64,000 bases of DNA, from positions 39,159 to 103,158 of the forward strand of contig JADBKT010000011.1 in the NCBI GenBank assembly GCA_014896255.1, written 5' to 3'. The translations under genes were made by a program, and so were the position numbers. Positions 1 through 9,942 of the stretch are shown here, one piece after another. This DNA is from Hydrogenibacillus sp. (GTDB lineage: Bacteria; Bacillota; Bacilli; Thermicanales; DSM-22653). How positions within the stretch are numbered: position 1 is the stretch's first letter; every line of letters begins with the position of its first letter. Under the pieces are notes generated by a model. It saw nothing but the letters and a program-made list of their open reading frames with translations, made no database searches and was not told the DNA's origin.

Positions 1-1878
1 TCGCTCCAAGGGCTTTATCGTTCCGCCGTTCGTCGCCTCCGAAGTGCGATCGGCGCCGCGCGCGGCGGTTTTCACGCATTGTTCCGCCGCTTGGGTCGGC
101 TGCTGAAATTGCGTCCATCGCGGCATACCGCGACGGGTTCATCGGGGCCGGAGTCTGAAACGGCGTCCGTCGGCGGAGACGCGGCGCACGACGATCATCC
201 GGCCGTGGCCGGTGCGCGCGCCGTGTGGCCGGAAGGCGACGGTACGCCGGGCGACGAAGGCGTTCAGGGCCGTCTGCCGATTATCTCCGATTTTGTCGAA
301 CGCGCTGCGGAAGAACATGCCGAGATCGTCGACCTCCAGGAAATTCCGGAGGCGGGTGACGCGCCCATCGAACTGTCCGGAGAGGCGACCGACGCCGGGA
401 CGAACGCCGGATCGGCGCCGAACGACGGTTCGATGCCGGTCGGCGGCACGGTGCCGGGTACCGGGCGCAAGCGCGACAAACCATACACGCTCCCGCCGCT
501 CGTCCTCCTCGACCGCCCGCGCCGGACGTCGCTGAAGGAAAACTGGAACATCGCCGCCAACGCGCAAAAGTTGGAACAGACGCTGAAAAACTTCGGCGTC
601 GGTGCCCGTGTCGTGCACGTGCACCGCGGCCCGGCGGTGACGCGTTACGAGCTTTTGCCCGATGTCGGGGTGAAAGTGAGCCGGATCGTGAGCCTGACCG
701 ACGACATCGCCCTGGCCCTGGCCGCTCGGGACATCCGCATCGAGGCGCCGATCCCCGGCAAATCGGCCATCGGCATCGAAGTCCCGAACGACGTCGTCGC
801 CGTCGTCACGCTGCGTGAAGTGCTGGAAAGCCCGGCTTTTCAGCAGTCGACGTCGAAGCTCACGATCGCCCTCGGGCGCGATATCTCCGGCGAGGCGATC
901 ATCGCCGATCTGGCCAAAATGCCGCACCTCCTCGTCGCCGGGGCTACCGGGAGCGGCAAGAGCGTAGGGTTGAACGCCATGATCGCCTCGATCCTGTACA
1001 AGGCGCGGCCGGACGAGGTGAAATTCGTCATGATCGACCCGAAAATGGTCGAGCTTTCGATTTACAACGATCTGCCGCACATGCTCGCGCCGGTCGTCAC
1101 CGATCCGCGGAAGGCGTCGATCGTCCTGAAGAAAATCGTCCAGGAGATGGAGATGCGTTATGAGCGGTTTGTCGCCGCTTCTGTCCGGGACATCGAGCGC
1201 TACAACGCCGTCGCGGATGCGCCGCTTTCGTACATCGTCGTCATCGTCGACGAGCTCGCCGACCTGATGTTGGTGGCCTCCGGCGACGTCGAAGAGTCGA
1301 TCGCCCGCCTGGCGCAAAAAGCCCGTGCGGCCGGCATCCACCTCATTCTCGCCACCCAACGCCCGTCGGTCGACGTCATCACCGGCGTGATCAAGGCGAA
1401 CATCCCTTCGCGCATCGCCTTCGGCGTTTCTTCGCAGGTCGACTCGCGGACGATCCTCGACATGGCCGGCGCGGAAAAGCTCCTCGGCCGGGGCGACATG
1501 CTCTACTTGCCGATGGGCGCCGCCAAGGCGACGCGCATTCAGGGCTGCTTCGTCAGCGAGCGGGAGTTGGAGGCGCTGGTCGATTTCATCCGTGCACAGG
1601 ACCGGCCGCGTTACGTCGAGCACCTTATGGGCGGCGGCGAAGACGACGAAGGGAACGGGCCGGACGTCGAAGATGAACTGTACGAGAAGGCCGTCGCGCT
1701 GGTCGTCGAGATGAAGTCCGCCTCCGTCTCGCTCCTGCAGCGGCGCTTTGCCATCGGTTATGCGCGGGCCGCGCGGCTGATCGACCTCATGGAACAAAAC
1801 GGCATCGTCGGCCCGCACGAAGGCTCCAAGCCGCGCAAGGTGCTCGTCGATCGCCTGCCCGGTCGGCATATCTCCTAG
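1..1878 (+). CDS. spoIIIE: DNA translocase FtsK/SpoIIIE, 5' end outside window
   Basis: ATP-driven DNA pump that moves chromosomal DNA through the division or sporulation septum. The frame is open from base 1, so the N-terminal membrane domain lies upstream; the TTG at 79 is not the real start. A variable linker (to about base 480) precedes the motor. Walker A GATGSGKS is at about 940-965, Walker [13 protein letters not shown] at about 1230-1270, and a C-terminal gamma winged-helix domain that reads polar DNA sequences spans about 1670-1860. The downstream ymfI-ymfJ-ymfK-ymfM order matches the Bacillus spoIIIE neighbourhood, although the usual ymfC-ymfH genes are missing. SpoIIIE and a vegetative FtsK (SftA) cannot be separated without the N-terminus; synteny favours SpoIIIE. 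Confidence 0.93.
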   Translation, partial: SLQGLYRSAVRRLRSAIGAARGGFHALFRRLGRLLKLRPSRHTATGSSGPESETASVGGDAAHDDHPAVAGARAVWPEGDGTPGDEGVQGRLPIISDFVERAAEEHAEIVDLQEIPEAGDAPIELSGEATDAGTNAGSAPNDGSMPVGGTVPGTGRKRDKPYTLPPLVLLDRPRRTSLKENWNIAANAQKLEQTLKNFGVGARVVHVHRGPAVTRYELLPDVGVKVSRIVSLTDDIALALAARDIRIEAPIPGKSAIGIEVPNDVVAVVTLREVLESPAFQQSTSKLTIALGRDISGEAIIADLAKMPHLLVAGATGSGKSVGLNAMIASILYKARPDEVKFVMIDPKMVELSIYNDLPHMLAPVVTDPRKASIVLKKIVQEMEMRYERFVAASVRDIERYNAVADAPLSYIVVIVDELADLMLVASGDVEESIARLAQKARAAGIHLILATQRPSVDVITGVIKANIPSRIAFGVSSQVDSRTILDMAGAEKLLGRGDMLYLPMGAAKATRIQGCFVSERELEALVDFIRAQDRPRYVEHLMGGGEDDEGNGPDVEDELYEKAVALVVEMKSASVSLLQRRFAIGYARAARLIDLMEQNGIVGPHEGSKPRKVLVDRLPGRHIS

Positions 1879-2061
1879 CGTCGATCCGGCGCGGCTCATC
1901 CGGTGGGTTCGCGGTCGGCGGGCCAAAGGGGAAATGCTCAACGCCGGCGTGCTGCTCGCTCTCGTCCACTCGCGCGACGCCGCCGAAGGCGTTGGGGAAG
2001 ACCGATCAGTCGAAGGGCTTGATTTCCGATCATGAGTGCGATGCAAGCGTGTGATCCGCCG

Positions 2062-2778
2062 ATGCCGAAGACGATCCTCATCACCGGAGCCAGCGGCGCC
2101 GTCGGCGGCGCCGTCGCCCGTGCGCTCGCCGACTTCGGCGACTTTGTGCTTCAGGGCCGAGACAGGGCGCGCCTTGCGTCTCTTGCGGAAGCGCTCCAAA
2201 GCGCTGGCGCCCGAACGCAGCTTTGGACGGTCGATCTCGCCGATCGCCGTGCGCTTGAGGCTGCCGTCGCGAACCTCCCGCCGATCGACGTGTTCGTGCA
2301 CGCGGCCGGTTTTCCGCTCTACCGGCTGATCGCCGAGACGGATCCCGTCGATTGGGACGCCCTGTTCGACGTCCACGTCCGCAGCGCCTACCTCATCGTA
2401 CGGCGCATCGTCCCGGGCATGCAGCGCCGCGGGTATGGGCGCATCATCTTCGTGTCTTCCCTTTGGGGGACGGTCGGCGCGGCCGGGGAGGCGGCGTATG
2501 CCGCCGCCAAAGGGGCGCAAAACGCCTTCGTCCGCTCTTTGGGCAAGGAACTGGCGCGAAGCGGCATCACGGTGAACGCCGTCGCCCCCGGTGCCCTCGA
2601 TACGCCGATGGTCGAGAGGCACCTTTCGGAGGCCGAACGAGGCACGCTGATCGAAGCGATCCCCGCCCATCGTCTGGGCGCCCCTGAAGACGTGGCCGGG
2701 ATCGTCCGCTTTTTGGTGCGGGACGCCGGCGATTACTTGACGGCGCAGGTGATCGGTGTAAACGGCGGTTGGTACTGA
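2062..2778 (+). CDS. ymfI: SDR-family EF-P 5-aminopentanone reductase (YmfI-like)
   Basis: Short-chain dehydrogenase/reductase. In Bacillus, YmfI reduces the 5-aminopentanone modification on elongation factor P. The Rossmann motif TGASGAVGG is at the N-terminus, the catalytic Ser lies in VSSLWG, and the YxxxK pair is in AAYAAAKG; the C-terminus ends NGGWY as is usual for the family. ATG 2062 (MPKTILITGASG) is chosen because it places the nucleotide fold at the expected position; ATGs at 2032 and 2041 are also in frame, and none has a clear ribosome binding site. It sits between spoIIIE and ymfJ, as in Bacillus. The fold is certain; the exact substrate is inferred from synteny. Confidence 0.85.
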   Translation: MPKTILITGASGAVGGAVARALADFGDFVLQGRDRARLASLAEALQSAGARTQLWTVDLADRRALEAAVANLPPIDVFVHAAGFPLYRLIAETDPVDWDALFDVHVRSAYLIVRRIVPGMQRRGYGRIIFVSSLWGTVGAAGEAAYAAAKGAQNAFVRSLGKELARSGITVNAVAPGALDTPMVERHLSEAERGTLIEAIPAHRLGAPEDVAGIVRFLVRDAGDYLTAQVIGVNGGWY

Positions 2779-2849
2779 AGGACGCATAAGCGACACGCCG
2801 CAAGCCATATTAAAGACGAACGCGCTCAAGTCCTGAAAGGGGTGAGACG

Positions 2850-3098
2850 ATGGGGTTGATGAGCGACTTCGATCAGTGGACGTCGTTTTTGCGCGACCGG
2901 ATTGAACAGGCCGAATCGGCCGGCATGAACCAGCAGACGATCCGGAACGTGGCGCACCAGATCGGTGATTTTCTGGCCCAGTCGGTCGACCCGAAAAACC
3001 CGGAGCAGCGCTTGCTCGCCGATTTGTGGAGCGTCGGCAATGAGCAGGAACAGCAGGCGCTGGCGAACATGTTGGTCAAATACGTCAAGCGGCACTGA
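2850..3098 (+). CDS. ymfJ: DUF3243 family protein (YmfJ)
   Basis: Small soluble helical protein of 82 residues whose length and sequence (FDQWTSFLRDRIEQAE, then VGNEQEQQALANMLVKYV) fit the DUF3243/YmfJ family of Bacillales. No biochemical function is established for this family. A ribosome binding site (AAAGGGGTGAG) precedes ATG 2850 by a few bases. The gene is followed by a strong intrinsic terminator, so it likely closes the ymfI-ymfJ transcript. Confidence 0.85.
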   Translation: MGLMSDFDQWTSFLRDRIEQAESAGMNQQTIRNVAHQIGDFLAQSVDPKNPEQRLLADLWSVGNEQEQQALANMLVKYVKRH

Positions 3099-3142
3099 TG
3101 CGTCCGGGGACCCGCCCGGCCGCACTCGATCCCAAACGCCTG

Positions 3143-3172
3143 CCCCCCTCTCGACAAGAGGGGGGTTGCTTT
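3143..3172 (+). terminator. Intrinsic terminator after ymfJ
   Basis: A 9-bp perfect stem (CCCCCCTCT at 3143-3151 with AGAGGGGGG at 3157-3165) has a 5-base loop and a short T-rich tail. The tail merges into the -35 box of the next promoter. Confidence 0.85.
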
Positions 3173-3199
3173 GCGCCTGTTCGGCGAATCGTGTAGAAT
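3171..3199 (+). promoter_or_regulatory. Sigma-A promoter for ymfK
   Basis: TTGCGC (3171-3176), 17-bp spacer, TAGAAT (3194-3199), placed about 28 bases before the ymfK start. The -35 overlaps the tail of the preceding terminator. Confidence 0.7.
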
Positions 3200-3226
3200 G
3201 AAGACAAAAGGCATGGAGCGATGCCG

Positions 3227-4000
3227 ATGGCCGACGACGCGGTATGGTATTTGGAGTATCATATCGCCCTCGATCGCCCGGGCCTGCTCGGCGACGTGGC
3301 TTCGTTGATCGGCATGCTGTCGATCAACATCGTGACCGTGAGCGGAGTCGACCGGCGGCGGCGGGGGATGATCATCGAATGTGCCGATCCGGAGAAAATC
3401 GACCTGTTGGCCCGATTTTTGCATGTCATGCCGAACATCACCGTGACCGCCCTTCGGCGTCCGACGCTTTTGGATCGCCTGGCCATCCGCCACGGCAGGT
3501 CCATCGAACAGGACGCCCGGGATCGGCGAACCTTCCGTTTTTTGCGCAGTGATTTGGGGATTCTTGTCGATTTTTTGGGAGAAATCTTAAAGATCGACGG
3601 TCATCAATTGATCGGCGTCCGCGGCGCGCCGCGCGTAGGGAAGACGGAAGCGGCGGTGGCGGCGTGCGTCTATGCCAACAAGCGCTGGACGGTCATTTCC
3701 TCTACGCTCATTCGCCAGACGATGCGTACGGATCTCGCCGCGTACGAGCGGGAAAGCGAAGCCGTCTTTTTGATCGACGCCCTCGTCACGTATTACCGCG
3801 GCAGCGAGGAACATCAGGCGTTCGTGCGCGAACTGATGGGCCTCCCGAAGGCGAAGATCATCGAACATCCCGACGTCTTCGTTCATGAGACCGAATATAC
3901 CTGGAAAGACTTTGATTACATCATCGAAATCCGCAATGCGCCGGATGAGGAGATCACCTATGACCTCATGCAATTGCGCGAACGGATGGGCGATTACTAA
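3227..4000 (+). CDS. ymfK: DUF3388 family protein (YmfK)
   Basis: Soluble protein of about 257 residues with an N-terminal ACT-like segment (DRPGLLGDVASLIGMLSINI) and a central P-loop-like GAPRVGKTE at about residue 130, both typical of YmfK/DUF3388. No catalytic role is established. ATG 3227 is chosen because GGAG (3215-3218) lies 8 bases upstream; ATG 3221 in the same frame is too close to it. It has its own promoter and precedes the rodZ-like gene as in Bacillus. Confidence 0.85.
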   Translation: MADDAVWYLEYHIALDRPGLLGDVASLIGMLSINIVTVSGVDRRRRGMIIECADPEKIDLLARFLHVMPNITVTALRRPTLLDRLAIRHGRSIEQDARDRRTFRFLRSDLGILVDFLGEILKIDGHQLIGVRGAPRVGKTEAAVAACVYANKRWTVISSTLIRQTMRTDLAAYERESEAVFLIDALVTYYRGSEEHQAFVRELMGLPKAKIIEHPDVFVHETEYTWKDFDYIIEIRNAPDEEITYDLMQLRERMGDY

Positions 4001-4072
4001 GCGCGGGAATACAGCGTCCGTCTTCGGCGCGGGCACGAAACGGCGCTTTTGATCCAGGAAGGCGGTGAAGCG

Positions 4073-5017
4073 ATGTCCGAGCTCGGCGCTCTCTTAAAAC
4101 GCGCGCGGGAAGAGCGCGGTCTTTCGCTAGAGGCGCTTCAGGAAAAAACGAAAATCCAAAAACGGTATCTGGCCTACATGGAAGCCGGTGAATGGCACAA
4201 ATTGCCCGGTTCGTTTTACGCGCGCGCGTTTGTCCGCAGCGTGGCGGAGGCGCTGGATTTGGATCCGGCGCGTTTGCTTGAACAATATGCGCACGAACTT
4301 CCGGAGGCGGAAGGGGTGCCTCAAGCGGTGCCGCTCCGGCGGGGGGAGACTTTTCCCCGGCCGAATTACTTCGGTCCGTGGGTGGCGCGGCTGCTCCTCG
4401 TCGTGTTTTTGCTGTTGGTGGCGATGATCGTGTACTGGTTTTTGACGCAAAACAGCGCCGGACGATCCGATCGGGCGTCGTTGCCTGAGCCGAGCGTGGA
4501 AAATCGCCTTTCGCCGTCCAAATCCGTCCCGCCCGTCGGGACCGGTTCGACGACGCCCGCCTCGCCGTCCGGAACCGCTTCGGGTGGCGGTCTGTCCGGG
4601 GCGCCGTCCGGCGAATCGACGCCGGGGGACAACGCGGCGTCGCCGACCGAACCCCGGCCGGTGTTGGAATTCAAGGGGGAAGTCGGCAAGACGGGGACTT
4701 ATGTGTTGAGGAACGCGACGCGGTTCGATCTCACGTTCGTCGCCGCCCGCGGCCGGGTATGGATCGAAGTCCGGACGAAAGCGAAAGACGGCCCCCGGGT
4801 TCTTCAAAAGACGATCGAGTCCGGCGAGAAGACCGTGCTTACCGCGGACGAGATCGGCGACGCCGACAAGCTGTACGTGCATTTCGGCGCCACCCGCAAC
4901 GCCGATGTCGTCATCGGCGAGGAGACGCTTTCTCTCGCCGACAAACCGGACAGCTACTGGCTGGAGATCACGCGCATCCCGCCGACCCGCGGCGCGGGGC
5001 CGACGTCACGGTCGTAA
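4073..5017 (+). CDS. rodZ: RodZ-like HTH/membrane protein (YmfM)
   Basis: Cell-shape protein family that links MreB to the membrane. Residues 1-70 form a Cro/C1-type helix-turn-helix (LGALLKRAREERGLSLEAL), a single membrane segment lies near residue 105 (RLLLVVFLLLVAMIVYWFL), a Ser/Pro/Gly-rich linker follows, and a C-terminal DUF4115 beta domain spans about residues 200-305. ATG 4073 follows AAGGCGGTGA at good spacing; an in-frame TTG at 4049 is less likely. The gene is followed by a terminator and precedes rimO and pgsA, as in the ymfM-pgsA neighbourhood. Confidence 0.88.
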   Translation: MSELGALLKRAREERGLSLEALQEKTKIQKRYLAYMEAGEWHKLPGSFYARAFVRSVAEALDLDPARLLEQYAHELPEAEGVPQAVPLRRGETFPRPNYFGPWVARLLLVVFLLLVAMIVYWFLTQNSAGRSDRASLPEPSVENRLSPSKSVPPVGTGSTTPASPSGTASGGGLSGAPSGESTPGDNAASPTEPRPVLEFKGEVGKTGTYVLRNATRFDLTFVAARGRVWIEVRTKAKDGPRVLQKTIESGEKTVLTADEIGDADKLYVHFGATRNADVVIGEETLSLADKPDSYWLEITRIPPTRGAGPTSRS

Positions 5018-5038
5018 AACCGGTGAAGCGGCGATCCG

Positions 5039-5070
5039 AACGCATGTCGCATCGGCGGCATGCGTTTTTT
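5039..5070 (+). terminator. Intrinsic terminator after rodZ
   Basis: AACGCATG (5039-5046) pairs with CATGCGTT (5059-5066), extended inward by TCG/CGG pairs, and is followed by a T run that becomes the TT of the next -35 box. Confidence 0.8.
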
Positions 5071-5098
5071 GACAGATACAGAACGCATTCGGTATACT
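5069..5098 (+). promoter_or_regulatory. Sigma-A promoter for rimO operon
   Basis: TTGACA (5069-5074), 18-bp spacer, TATACT (5093-5098). Near-consensus, 32 bases before the rimO start, probably driving rimO-pgsA-cinA-helicase. Confidence 0.88.
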
Positions 5099-5130
5099 GA
5101 TCGGTAGACATGACGTTGGAGGACGAGCGG

Positions 5131-6489
5131 ATGTCTGAAAAGGTCGCCGTGATCACCCTCGGATGCGAGAAAAACCGCGTCGATTCCGACATCATGGCGG
5201 AGCTCATCGAGCGACGCGGGTACACGCTCGTCGACGACGCGAAGGAAGCGAGCGTCGTCGTCGTCAATACGTGCGGCTTCATCGACGTCGCCAAAGCGGA
5301 ATCGGTGGAAGCGATCTTGGAAGCGGCGGAATTGAAAAGAGAAGGGCTGAAATCGCTCATCGTCACCGGCTGCCTCGTCCAACGGTACCAGGAGGTTTTG
5401 CTCGAGGAGATTCCGGAGATCGACGGGCTCGTCGGGACGGGCGATTTCCATCGCATCGTGGAAGCCGTAGACCGCGCGCTTCGGGGCGAGAAGCCGGTTT
5501 TCATCGGCCATCCGGCGATCAGCTACGAAGCGCTGGCGAGGCGCTTGCCGGTAGGGCCGAGCGCATACGTGAAGATCGCCGAGGGGTGCAACCACCGTTG
5601 TACGTTTTGCGCCATCCCGCTCATGCGCGGTCGGTTGCGCTCCAGAAGCGTCGCCTCCGTCGTTCGGGAGGTCGAGGCGCTCGTCGCCCGGGGGGTCAAA
5701 GAGGTGTCGCTCATCGCCCAAGATCTCTCGAGTTACGGTTTGGACATCGAGCGGCGCTACCTGCTTCCGGAACTCATCCGCGCCCTCGATGCGATCGACG
5801 GCCTGGAATGGGTGAGGCTGCATTATCTTTATCCCGGGGCGTTCACCGACGCGTTGCTCGAGGCGATGGCCACGTCGCGCACCGTCGTGCCGTACGTCGA
5901 CATCCCGCTGCAGCACAGCGTCGACCGCATTCTCCGGGCGATGAAGCGGCCGCATACCGGCGCCGACATCCGCCGCTTGATCGCGCGCATCCGGGAGGTC
6001 ATCCCGGATGTGGCCGTCCGTTCGTCGTTCATCGTCGGTTTCCCCGGCGAGACGGAGGCAGATTTTGAGGCGCTGCTCGATTTTTTGAGCGAGGTCGAGT
6101 TGGATCGCGTCGGCGTCTTTACGTATTCACCGGAGGAGGGAACGCCTGCGGAGACGCTTCCCGACCAGGTGCCGGACGAGGTGAAAGACGTTCGGGCGAA
6201 CCGGCTGATCGAGCATCAGCGCGCGATCACGATGAAGAAAAATGCCGCGCGTGTCGGGCGGATCACGTCGGTGCTCATCGAACGCGTGGACCCGGAGAGC
6301 GGGATGGCCTACGGCCGAACGCCGTACGATGCGCCGGAGGTGGACGGGGAGATCAGCGTCACCGGTTATGAGGGCCCTCCCGGGACGATCATTCCGGTGC
6401 GGGTGACGCACGCGTTCGACTACGATCTGGCGGGCATCGCCGTTTTGCAGGAAGGCGCAGAAGGGATCAAAGGGGCGGTGGGACGGTGA
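5131..6489 (+). CDS. rimO: Ribosomal protein uS12 methylthiotransferase RimO
   Basis: Radical SAM enzyme that methylthiolates the conserved Asp of ribosomal protein uS12. The N-terminal UPF0004 domain (LGCEKNRVDSDIM; NTCGFI; TGCLVQRY) carries three Cys for the second Fe-S cluster; the radical SAM motif is GCNHRCTFCAIP (Cys-x3-Cys-x2-Cys) near residue 150; a TRAM domain occupies the last 70 residues. ATG 5131 is chosen because TTGGAGGA lies 8 bases upstream; ATG 5110 is unsupported. It ends in a GTGA overlap with pgsA, implying translational coupling. RimO is preferred over MiaB from the LGCEKN start and genomic place. Confidence 0.93.
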   Translation: MSEKVAVITLGCEKNRVDSDIMAELIERRGYTLVDDAKEASVVVVNTCGFIDVAKAESVEAILEAAELKREGLKSLIVTGCLVQRYQEVLLEEIPEIDGLVGTGDFHRIVEAVDRALRGEKPVFIGHPAISYEALARRLPVGPSAYVKIAEGCNHRCTFCAIPLMRGRLRSRSVASVVREVEALVARGVKEVSLIAQDLSSYGLDIERRYLLPELIRALDAIDGLEWVRLHYLYPGAFTDALLEAMATSRTVVPYVDIPLQHSVDRILRAMKRPHTGADIRRLIARIREVIPDVAVRSSFIVGFPGETEADFEALLDFLSEVELDRVGVFTYSPEEGTPAETLPDQVPDEVKDVRANRLIEHQRAITMKKNAARVGRITSVLIERVDPESGMAYGRTPYDAPEVDGEISVTGYEGPPGTIIPVRVTHAFDYDLAGIAVLQEGAEGIKGAVGR

Positions 6490-7043
6490 ACTGGCCGAAC
6501 CGCTTGACGCTCCTTCGGCTGCTCATCACGATGGTTCTCATCGCCCTCCTGCAATTCGGGCCGGGGGCGGACGGAGGCGTTCGGGTACGCGACGCGCTGG
6601 CCGCGGTGCTTTTTTTGATCGCCGCGCTTTCCGATTGGCTCGACGGGTGGATGGCCCGGCGATACGGACTCGTCACCAATTTCGGCAAATTCCTCGACCC
6701 TCTGGTCGATAAAATCCTGGTCATCGGCGTGCTCGTCGTCCTGGTCGAGCTCGGCCGCATTCCGGCCTGGGGCGTCGACCTCATCATCCTTCGCGAATTC
6801 GCCGTCTCGGGCTTGAGGATGCTCGCCGCCGCCGAAGGTCGGGTGATCGCCGCCGGTGCCGGAGGAAAACTCAAAACGGCGGTGCAGCTCGCCGCCGTCT
6901 TTCTCCTGATCTTGACCCCCGACGGCGGTTTCGGTGCGCTCGCCCGAGGGCTGTTTTGGGTTTCGGTGGCGCTGACCTTCCTGAGCGGCGTGCAGTATTT
7001 TTTGCAAAATCGTACGGTGCTCGACACCAAGGGGGTCCGATGA
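6486..7043 (+). CDS. pgsA: CDP-diacylglycerol--glycerol-3-phosphate 3-phosphatidyltransferase
   Basis: Membrane enzyme making phosphatidylglycerol phosphate, the committed step to phosphatidylglycerol and cardiolipin. The CDP-alcohol phosphotransferase signature is complete (DGWMARRYG...GKFLDPLVDK, residues about 58-80), and there are several hydrophobic segments over 185 residues, the usual length. It starts at GTG 6486, overlapping the rimO stop, and its stop overlaps the cinA start (ATGATGA), so the three genes are coupled. Confidence 0.95.
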   Translation: MNWPNRLTLLRLLITMVLIALLQFGPGADGGVRVRDALAAVLFLIAALSDWLDGWMARRYGLVTNFGKFLDPLVDKILVIGVLVVLVELGRIPAWGVDLIILREFAVSGLRMLAAAEGRVIAAGAGGKLKTAVQLAAVFLLILTPDGGFGALARGLFWVSVALTFLSGVQYFLQNRTVLDTKGVR

Positions 7044-8341
7044 TGAGCCGCGCGCCGAGAGGCGAGATCATCGCCGTCGGAACGGAGCTCCTGCTCGGGC
7101 AGACCGTCAATACGAACGCCACCTGGTTGTCGCGACGCCTGGCGGAGATCGGCGTCGACGTCTTTTTTCACACGGCGGTCGGCGACAACATCGCCCGCCT
7201 GCGCGCGGCGCTCGAAGCGGCGGCGGGACGCAGCGACGTCGTCGTCATCTGCGGCGGGCTCGGTCCGACGGAAGACGATGTGACGCGGGAGGCGCTTGCG
7301 CTTCATCTCGGCCGGCCCGTCGTCCGCGATAAAGGGGCGGAGGCGGCCGTCCGGCGTTATTTTGAGCGCGTCGGGCGGCCGATGGCGGCGAACAATCTGC
7401 GCCAGGCGGAGGTGCTTTTGGACAGCCGCGCCTATCCGAACGACGTCGGACTGGCCGTCGGTTTTCGGGCAGAAAAGGACGGCGTCGTATACATCGCGCT
7501 TCCCGGACCGCCGCATGAGCTTAAGACGATGTTCGACCGCCATGTGGCTCCTGACCTTAAGAGACTTCTTCCGCAGGCGGCACCGCTTGTGCATCGTTAT
7601 CTCCATTTTGCGGGGATCGGCGAGAGCGCGTTGGCCGCGCGCCTGGACGACGTGATCGGCGCGCAAAGCGATCCGACGATCGCCGTTTACGCCGAGCCCG
7701 GCCATGTGCTCGTCCGCCTTACGACGCGCCGGGCGGATGAAAAAGCGGCGGCCGAGGCCTTCTCTTCGCCGATGGAGACGATTATCGGCCGCTTGCGCGA
7801 GTATTATTTTGGTGAAGGTGAAGGGTTGACGTTGGCCGAGGCCGTCCTCAAGCGGCTTCAAGCGCGAGGATGGACGCTGGCGGTGGCCGAAAGCTGCACC
7901 GGGGGGCTCGTCGCCGATGCGCTCGCCTCCGTCCCTGGAGCGTCCTCGGTCTTCCGCCTCGGCGTCGTTCCTTACCAGACGCCGATGAAGGCGGCCGTGC
8001 TCGGGCTTGACGCCGCGGGGCTCTCCGCACACGGCGCGGTGTCTCTCTGGGCGGCGGAGGCCATGGCCCGGGCCGTTCAAGCGATGAGTGCCGCGGAAGT
8101 CGGCCTGGCGACGACGTGCGTCGCCGGTCCCGGTTTGCAGGACGACCGCCCGATCGGCGAGGCGTACATCGGCTTGGCCGTCGGTACGCGGAGTTGGGCG
8201 ACGGCGATGCGCTTTTCCGGCGATCGTTCCTCGATCCGCCGGCACGTCGCCGCCCGGGCGCTGTTTGAACTGTTTCGCGCGCTCGAAGTGCCGGACGAAC
8301 CGATGCGAGCGCGCGATGAATCCATGACTGAAGAAGGGTGA
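7040..8341 (+). CDS. cinA: CinA-family protein (NMN deamidase/ADP-ribose pyrophosphatase-like)
   Basis: CinA with an N-terminal MoCF/COG1058 domain (EIIAVGTELLLGQTVNTN; GGLGPTEDDVTREAL) and a C-terminal YgaD-type amidase domain carrying AESCTGG (about residue 285), where the Ser-Cys-Thr motif is catalytic in NMN deamidases. The family acts in pyridine nucleotide recycling, and cinA is classically next to recA, as here. Start: ATG 7040 or 7043 within ATGATGA overlapping the pgsA stop; AAGGGGGT precedes both. Confidence 0.92.
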   Translation: MMSRAPRGEIIAVGTELLLGQTVNTNATWLSRRLAEIGVDVFFHTAVGDNIARLRAALEAAAGRSDVVVICGGLGPTEDDVTREALALHLGRPVVRDKGAEAAVRRYFERVGRPMAANNLRQAEVLLDSRAYPNDVGLAVGFRAEKDGVVYIALPGPPHELKTMFDRHVAPDLKRLLPQAAPLVHRYLHFAGIGESALAARLDDVIGAQSDPTIAVYAEPGHVLVRLTTRRADEKAAAEAFSSPMETIIGRLREYYFGEGEGLTLAEAVLKRLQARGWTLAVAESCTGGLVADALASVPGASSVFRLGVVPYQTPMKAAVLGLDAAGLSAHGAVSLWAAEAMARAVQAMSAAEVGLATTCVAGPGLQDDRPIGEAYIGLAVGTRSWATAMRFSGDRSSIRRHVAARALFELFRALEVPDEPMRARDESMTEEG

Positions 8342-8346
8342 CGCGT

Positions 8347-9930
8347 ATGACCGTATTCCAAGATTTTTCCATCGACCCGGCGATTTTGCGGGCGATTTCC
8401 GATATGGGCTTTGAAGAGCCTTCGCCGATTCAGAAAGAAGCGATTCCGAAGATCTTAGAGGGTCTGGACGTCATCGGCCAGGCGCAGACGGGGACCGGCA
8501 AGACGGCCGCGTTCGGCATCCCGATCGTCGAGAAAGTGTCGCCGGAACTCGGTGCCGTCCAGGCGCTCGTGCTCACGCCGACGCGCGAGTTGGCCATTCA
8601 AGTCTCCGGCGAGATCCGCAAGATCGCCAAGTACAAGCGGGTGCGGACGCTCCCCATCTACGGCGGGCAGTCCATCGGACACCAGATCCGCGCCTTGAAG
8701 ATGGGCGTGCACGTCGTCATCGGCACGCCGGGGCGGCTCATCGACCATATCGAGCGCGGAACGCTCACGCTCGATCGTGTGCGGATCCTCGTCTTGGACG
8801 AAGCCGATGAAATGCTCGACATGGGCTTCATCGACGACATCGAGCGCATTTTACGGGTTTTGCCGGGGGAACGCCAGACGCTGCTCTTCTCGGCGACGAT
8901 GCCCGAGGAGATCCGCCGTTTGGCCAATCGCTACATGAAACGGCCGGTGATGATCAAGGTGACGCGGGAAGAGGTCACCGCGCCGTCCATCGAACAGGTG
9001 TACTACAAGGTGCTGGAAAAAAACAAACTCGATGCCCTTTGCCGCATCCTGGACGCCGAGGAGACGGAGCTCGGGATCATCTTTTGCCGTACGAAACGGG
9101 GCGTCGATGAGCTTTCCGAGCAGCTGCAGGCGCGCGGATACCTCGTCGACGCGCTGCACGGCGACCTGTCGCAGGCACAGCGGGACAAGGTGATGGGCGA
9201 CTTCCGCAGCGGGCGCATCGAGTACTTGATCGCCACCGACGTCGCCGCACGGGGTTTGGACGTCACCAACGTGACGCACGTGATCAACTATGACATCCCT
9301 CAAGATCCGGAGTCTTACGTGCATCGCATCGGGCGCACCGGCCGGGCCGGCAAGCACGGGATCGCCATCACGCTGGTGACGCCGCGTGAGATGAAGCAAC
9401 TCAGGGTCATCGAGCAGCTGACGCGGACGCGCATCCAGCCGCGGGAGCTGCCGACGGTCGAGGAAGCGAACGAGCGGCGGCTTGCGCAGTTCGTCGCCGA
9501 AGTCAAGGCGATGGTCGAACAAGGCGATTGGCACCCGCTCGTCGAAGAGGCCGCCGAGTCGCTCATCAGCTCCGTCGATCCGCGGACGCTCGTTCGGGCC
9601 CTTGTGCATTACGCGCTGAAAGATGAGCTTACACTGGAGCCGGACTCCGGCTACGATTTCGGCGAGACCGGCGCGGCCGCCGGGATGGTCCGCTTTTTCT
9701 TGAACGTCGGAAAGAACATCAACATCACGCCGAAAAAACTGGCCGACGAATTGTCGCAGATCGCCGGCGTGTCGGTGGGCGAGATCGGGCGCATCGACAT
9801 CTTCGACCGCTTTACGTTCGTCGAAGTGAGCGAGTCGGCGGCACCGTTCGTCTATGAGGCGCTGAAGCAAGGGAAACTTCTCGGCACGCGCGTCTTTGTC
9901 GAGCCGGCCAAGCCGAGGAGTCGTCGGTAG
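8347..9930 (+). CDS. deaD: DEAD-box RNA helicase (CshA/DeaD type)
   Basis: ATP-dependent RNA helicase for ribosome assembly and mRNA decay. Motifs in order: AQTGTGKT (Walker A), [23 protein letters not shown], then the second RecA-like domain with [10 protein letters not shown]. The C-terminus (about residues 440-520) has a DbpA-type RNA-binding fold ([20 protein letters not shown]). ATG 8347 has AAGGGTGA at proper spacing; GTG 8338 overlaps it. Placement between cinA and recA differs from Bacillus, where no helicase sits here. Confidence 0.93.
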   Translation: MTVFQDFSIDPAILRAISDMGFEEPSPIQKEAIPKILEGLDVIGQAQTGTGKTAAFGIPIVEKVSPELGAVQALVLTPTRELAIQVSGEIRKIAKYKRVRTLPIYGGQSIGHQIRALKMGVHVVIGTPGRLIDHIERGTLTLDRVRILVLDEADEMLDMGFIDDIERILRVLPGERQTLLFSATMPEEIRRLANRYMKRPVMIKVTREEVTAPSIEQVYYKVLEKNKLDALCRILDAEETELGIIFCRTKRGVDELSEQLQARGYLVDALHGDLSQAQRDKVMGDFRSGRIEYLIATDVAARGLDVTNVTHVINYDIPQDPESYVHRIGRTGRAGKHGIAITLVTPREMKQLRVIEQLTRTRIQPRELPTVEEANERRLAQFVAEVKAMVEQGDWHPLVEEAAESLISSVDPRTLVRALVHYALKDELTLEPDSGYDFGETGAAAGMVRFFLNVGKNINITPKKLADELSQIAGVSVGEIGRIDIFDRFTFVEVSESAAPFVYEALKQGKLLGTRVFVEPAKPRSRR

Positions 9931-9942
9931 CGAGCGGTCGCC

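Noticed and set aside
1862..2034. Short plus-strand frame between ftsK and ymfI
   Set aside because: No ribosome binding site or recognisable product, and it overlaps both neighbours; at best a remnant of the missing ymfC-ymfH region.
139..2829. Very long minus-strand frames antisense to known genes (also 16132-17790, 18866-21439, 25775-27859, 53400-56045)
   Set aside because: High GC content makes stop codons rare in shadow frames. The translations are Arg/His/Asp-rich and show no family motifs, while the opposite strand encodes well-known proteins.
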